From Bryobacterales bacterium (GTDB taxonomy: Bacteria > Acidobacteriota > Terriglobia > Bryobacterales > Bryobacteraceae), in contig SHUN01000154.1 of the NCBI GenBank assembly GCA_009697495.1, positions 1 through 6,907 on the forward strand: DNA of 6,907 nucleotides. The letters are read 5' to 3'. This document shows, one piece after another, positions 4,109 to 6,907 of this stretch (positions are counted from its first letter, which is position 1; every line of letters starts with the position of its first letter). The position numbers and the translations under genes were made by a program. The notes beneath the pieces are model-generated. The model was not told the DNA's origin and searched no databases. It saw nothing but the letters and a program-made list of their open reading frames with translations.

Positions 4109-6277
4109 ATGTCCCCAGAAGAAATCAACGCTATCGTCGGCGGATACCACGCCGACGCCTTCCGCATTCTGGGACCCCACCACACGGAAACCGGCTGGAC
4201 CGTCCGCGCCTTCCTCCCGCACGCCATCTCCGCCACCCTCCTACTCGCCGCCAAAAACGTCGAAATGCAACGGATCCACGAAGCCGGTTTCTTCACCGCT
4301 GATCTCAATGCCGATCCGGCAAACTACCAACTGAAAATCCATACCATCCAAGGCCACGAAGAAACCATCGACGACCCCTACCGCTTCGGCCCCATCATTT
4401 CCAATTTCGATCTCCACCTACACACCGAAGGCACTCTCAACCGCGCCTGGGAAACCTTCGGCGCCCACCCCCAAGCCATTGACAACGTAACAGGCGTCCG
4501 CTTCGCCGTCTGGGCCCCCTCCGCCCTCTCCGTCACCGTCACCGGCGTCTTCAACGATTGGCACACCCGCCGCCATCCCATGCGCCTCCGCGACGGCGGC
4601 GTCTGGGAACTCTTCATCCCCGGCATCCAGTCCGGCGACGTCTACAAATACAACGTCAAAAGCCGATTTAACGACTCCGAACAGCTTAAGTGCGACCCCT
4701 ACGCCTTCCGCGCCGAAGTCCCTCCCCTTACCGCCAGCGTCGTCCATCAATGGACCGGCTACCAATGGCACGACAAATCCTGGCTCGACGCCCGCGAAAA
4801 AACTCAGTGGCTCGAAGCCCCCATGAGCGTCTACGAAGTCCACCTCGAAAGCTGGATGAAGGATGCTGACGGCAACCCCCTTACCTACCGCCAGTTCGCC
4901 CACACCCTCGTTGAATACGTCAAGCGCCTCAACTACACCCACATCGAGCTGATGCCCATCATGGAGCATCCCTACTCAGGCTCCTGGGGCTATCAAGTCA
5001 CCGGCTTCTTCGCCGCCACCTCCCGCTTCGGCCCCCCGGAAGACTTCATGTTCTTCGTCGATTCCTGCCACCAAAACAACATCGGCGTCCTCCTCGATTG
5101 GGTCCCCGGCCATTTCCCAAAAGACGCCCACGGCCTCGCCTGGTTCGACGGTACCGCCCTCTACGAACATGCCGATCCCCGCCAAGGGGAACACCGCGGC
5201 TGGGGCACCAACGTCTTCAACTACGGCCGCAACGAAGTCCGTACTTTCCTTGTCTCCAATGCCGTCTTCTGGCTCGAACACTTCCATCTCGATGGCCTCC
5301 GCGTCGACGCCGTCGCCTCCATGCTCTTCCTCGATTACGGCCGCGAAGGCGGCGACTGGGTCCCCAATCAACACGGCGGACGCGAAAATCTAGAAGCCGT
5401 CGAGTTCCTCAAACAGTTCAACATCGCCGCCCACAAAGTCCCCGGAGCCATCACCATCGCCGAAGAATCAACCTCCTTCGGCGCCGTTACCCACCCCGTC
5501 TATCTCGGCGGTCTTGGCTTCACCATGAAGTGGAACATGGGCTGGATGCACGACATGTTCAACTACTTCAAACAGGAACCCGTCTTCCGCCGCTTCCACC
5601 AAAATCACATTACATTCAGCCTCCTCTACGCCTTTACTGAAAACTTCCTGCTCCCCATCTCCCACGACGAAGTCGTCCACGGTAAATCATCCCTCCTCGG
5701 TAAAATGCCCGGCGATGAATGGCAGCGCTTCGCCAACGTCCGCGCCTTCTTGGGCTACATGTACGGCCACCCCGGCAAAAAACTCCTCTTCATGGGCCAG
5801 GAACTCGGACCCTACGCCGAATGGAACTGGGAAACTCAAATTCCCTGGGAACTTTTGGAGTTCGAACTCCATCGAAAGCTACAGACGCTAATCGCGGAGT
5901 TGAACCGGCTTTACAAGTCCGAACCCGCCCTCTACCAGGTCGACACCAGTTTTAACGGCTTCGAGTGGATCGATTTCCGCGATGTCGATGCCTCCGTCAT
6001 CGCCTTTCTCCGCCGCGCCAAGGACCCAAATGATTTCCTGGTCTTCGCCTGCAACTTCACGCCCCAGCCCCGTCACTCCTACCGCATCGGTGTCCCCAGC
6101 GACGGCAACTACATCGAACTCCTCAACACCGATTCCAGTCAGTACGGCGGCGGCAACATGGGCAATTTCGGCTGGCGCAATGCCGACCCCGTTCAATCGC
6201 ACGGCCACCCATTCAGTCTGTCGTTAACTCTGCCCCCGCTCTCCGTCGTCGTGTTCAAACCAGAAAAACTAGAATGA
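4109..6277 (+). CDS. glgB: 1,4-alpha-glucan branching enzyme GlgB
   Basis: Makes the alpha-1,6 branch points of glycogen by cutting and transferring alpha-1,4 glucan chains; cytoplasmic, GH13 family. At 722 residues it matches the E. coli-type length. It has an extra N-terminal domain (about 1-110), a CBM48 module (about 125-215, RFAVWAPSA...GVFNDW), a catalytic barrel (about 230-610) and a C-terminal beta domain (about 615-720). GH13 regions are intact: DWVPGHF (330-336), GLRVDAVAS with nucleophile D400 (396-404), AEEST with acid/base E452 or E453 (451-455), and SHDEVVHGK with D520 (518-526). The ATG at 4109 is chosen because homology begins there; an open frame to GTG 4058 exists but runs antisense through ada. 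A -10-like motif 12 nt upstream and no Shine-Dalgarno sequence suggest a leaderless start. No other glg genes are in the window. The downstream methyltransferase start overlaps its stop codon. Confidence 0.97.
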   Translation: MSPEEINAIVGGYHADAFRILGPHHTETGWTVRAFLPHAISATLLLAAKNVEMQRIHEAGFFTADLNADPANYQLKIHTIQGHEETIDDPYRFGPIISNFDLHLHTEGTLNRAWETFGAHPQAIDNVTGVRFAVWAPSALSVTVTGVFNDWHTRRHPMRLRDGGVWELFIPGIQSGDVYKYNVKSRFNDSEQLKCDPYAFRAEVPPLTASVVHQWTGYQWHDKSWLDAREKTQWLEAPMSVYEVHLESWMKDADGNPLTYRQFAHTLVEYVKRLNYTHIELMPIMEHPYSGSWGYQVTGFFAATSRFGPPEDFMFFVDSCHQNNIGVLLDWVPGHFPKDAHGLAWFDGTALYEHADPRQGEHRGWGTNVFNYGRNEVRTFLVSNAVFWLEHFHLDGLRVDAVASMLFLDYGREGGDWVPNQHGGRENLEAVEFLKQFNIAAHKVPGAITIAEESTSFGAVTHPVYLGGLGFTMKWNMGWMHDMFNYFKQEPVFRRFHQNHITFSLLYAFTENFLLPISHDEVVHGKSSLLGKMPGDEWQRFANVRAFLGYMYGHPGKKLLFMGQELGPYAEWNWETQIPWELLEFELHRKLQTLIAELNRLYKSEPALYQVDTSFNGFEWIDFRDVDASVIAFLRRAKDPNDFLVFACNFTPQPRHSYRIGVPSDGNYIELLNTDSSQYGGGNMGNFGWRNADPVQSHGHPFSLSLTLPPLSVVVFKPEKLE

Positions 6278-6855
6278 ACCAGGCCGCCTTCATTAACGTG
6301 GCTCTCCTCGCCCTCTTCGGCCTCCAGCACAGCCTCATGGCCCGAAAGTGGTTCAAGGAGAAAGTAAATCTCCCCAAGCCCCGCCGTACCTACGCCCTCG
6401 CCACCGTAGCCATACTCATCCTCATCGCCCGCTGCTGGCAGCCCATGCCTGAACTTGCCTGGCAGTTCCAAGGCGCAGTCGCCATCGGCCTCTACATCGT
6501 CTGGACTCTCGGCCTCCAACTCATCCTCTTCGGCGCCATGTCCATCAACGCCCGTGAACTCCTCGGCCTCGCCGAACCCCGCCCCGCCGAATTTCACACG
6601 CCGTTTTTATACACCATCGTCCGCCACCCCATCTATCTCGGCGCCATTTTCGTCCTCTGGTCCACACCCGCCATGACTCACGGCCGGCTCCTCTTCGCCT
6701 CCGCCATGACGCTCTATATCCTCATCGGAATCCAGTTCGAGGAACGCGATCTCGAACGCGTGTTCGGCGACGTCTACCGCGTCTACAAAATGCGCGTCCC
6801 CATGCTCATCCCTTCACTTCGAAGACCACTTCCACTTCCACCGCCGCCCCGGTAG
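6274..6855 (+). CDS. membrane methyltransferase, MddA/ICMT-like
   Basis: Integral membrane protein of 193 residues related to the isoprenylcysteine methyltransferase superfamily, and closest in appearance to methanethiol S-methyltransferase MddA, which makes dimethyl sulfide. Probable membrane segments lie at about 5-22, 41-55, 66-88, 118-135 and 138-155. Conserved superfamily elements are FGLQHSLMAR (15-24), VRHPIYLG (116-123), EERDL (156-160), FGDVYRVY (164-171) and RVPMLIP (174-180). Compared with typical MddA (about 260 residues), the N-terminal segment and part of the central loop are missing, so the substrate is uncertain. The ATG overlaps the glgB TGA (ATGA), implying translational coupling; a functional link with glycogen is not evident. 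The tail after VPMLIP is Arg/Leu/Pro-rich and is encoded in the 50 bp antisense to the ridA 3' end, so it is probably not functional. Confidence 0.8.
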   Translation: MNQAAFINVALLALFGLQHSLMARKWFKEKVNLPKPRRTYALATVAILILIARCWQPMPELAWQFQGAVAIGLYIVWTLGLQLILFGAMSINARELLGLAEPRPAEFHTPFLYTIVRHPIYLGAIFVLWSTPAMTHGRLLFASAMTLYILIGIQFEERDLERVFGDVYRVYKMRVPMLIPSLRRPLPLPPPPR

Positions 6856-6907
6856 GCAGCGACGCAAACCCCAGCGCCGACCGCGCGTGATACCCGTCCG
6901 ACGTCTT
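6806..6907 (-). CDS. RidA-family protein, C-terminal fragment (runs off the right edge)
   Basis: The last 33 residues of a minus-strand gene, ending at TGA 6808-6806. They read ...YHARSALGFASLP TGAAVEVEVVFEVKG. The pattern [AR]-R-x2-[LV]-G-[VF]-A-x-LP-x-GA-x-VEVE is the hallmark C-terminus of RidA/YjgF/UK114 proteins, including the arginine of the active-site cleft and the final beta-strand. Many family members hydrolyse reactive enamine/imine intermediates made by PLP enzymes; which RidA subgroup this belongs to cannot be told from the tail. The gene converges on the membrane methyltransferase with a 50-bp overlap. The gene is cut only by the window edge. Confidence 0.82.
   Translation of the reverse strand, partial: KTSDGYHARSALGFASLPTGAAVEVEVVFEVKG

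Noticed and set aside
4100..4222. Longer ada starting at 4222
   Set aside because: The added 41 residues are antisense to the glgB start region and unlike any deaminase N-terminus; ATG 4099 precedes the metal motif at the normal distance.

Overview
The window is a compact, GC-rich stretch of bacterial chromosome holding eight protein genes: seven complete and one cut by the right edge. I see no rRNA, tRNA, CRISPR array, insertion sequence or prophage gene. The mix (short-form CysE, Asp-box sialidase-like exported protein, GlgB, Rpn-family nuclease with DUF4351, MddA/ICMT-like membrane methyltransferase), together with weak or absent Shine-Dalgarno sequences at most starts, suggests a soil or sediment bacterium such as an Acidobacteriota member (Solibacter/Bryobacter type). 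That placement is a guess; no marker gene is present.

Layout, left to right. 1-228: leader region with a 12-bp palindrome, a probable intrinsic terminator (88-108) for an upstream gene, further hairpins and a -10-like octamer before cysE. 229-894 (+): serine O-acetyltransferase. 861-1319 (-), probably extending to about 1379: NUDIX hydrolase. 1409-2362 (+): exported sialidase-like beta-propeller. 2359-3201 (-): Rpn-family PD-(D/E)XK nuclease, directly downstream of and overlapping 3191-4099 (-): adenosine deaminase-superfamily enzyme. 4109-6277 (+): glycogen branching enzyme GlgB. 6274-6855 (+): MddA/ICMT-like membrane methyltransferase, start codon overlapping the glgB stop. 6806-6907 (-): C-terminus of a RidA-family protein.

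The genes do not form one pathway. They form short units (cysE; nudix; sialidase-like; ada-rpn; glgB-methyltransferase; ridA) packed with almost no spacer. All three convergent pairs overlap at their 3' ends (34, 4 and 50 bp), and the ada/glgB divergent pair has 9 bp between start codons. The + strand is C-rich in genes of both orientations, pointing to a replication-strand bias.

No new multi-gene system is evident. The strongest lead is in the Rpn gene: a perfect AGGAGG followed 8 nt later by an in-frame ATG inside the gene would produce an 88-residue C-terminal protein. This matches the gene-within-gene toxin/antitoxin arrangement described for E. coli Rpn nucleases. Next come a recurring YAKAATAG motif placed for leaderless or near-leaderless transcription, and a NUDIX gene whose conserved N-terminus has no canonical start codon.
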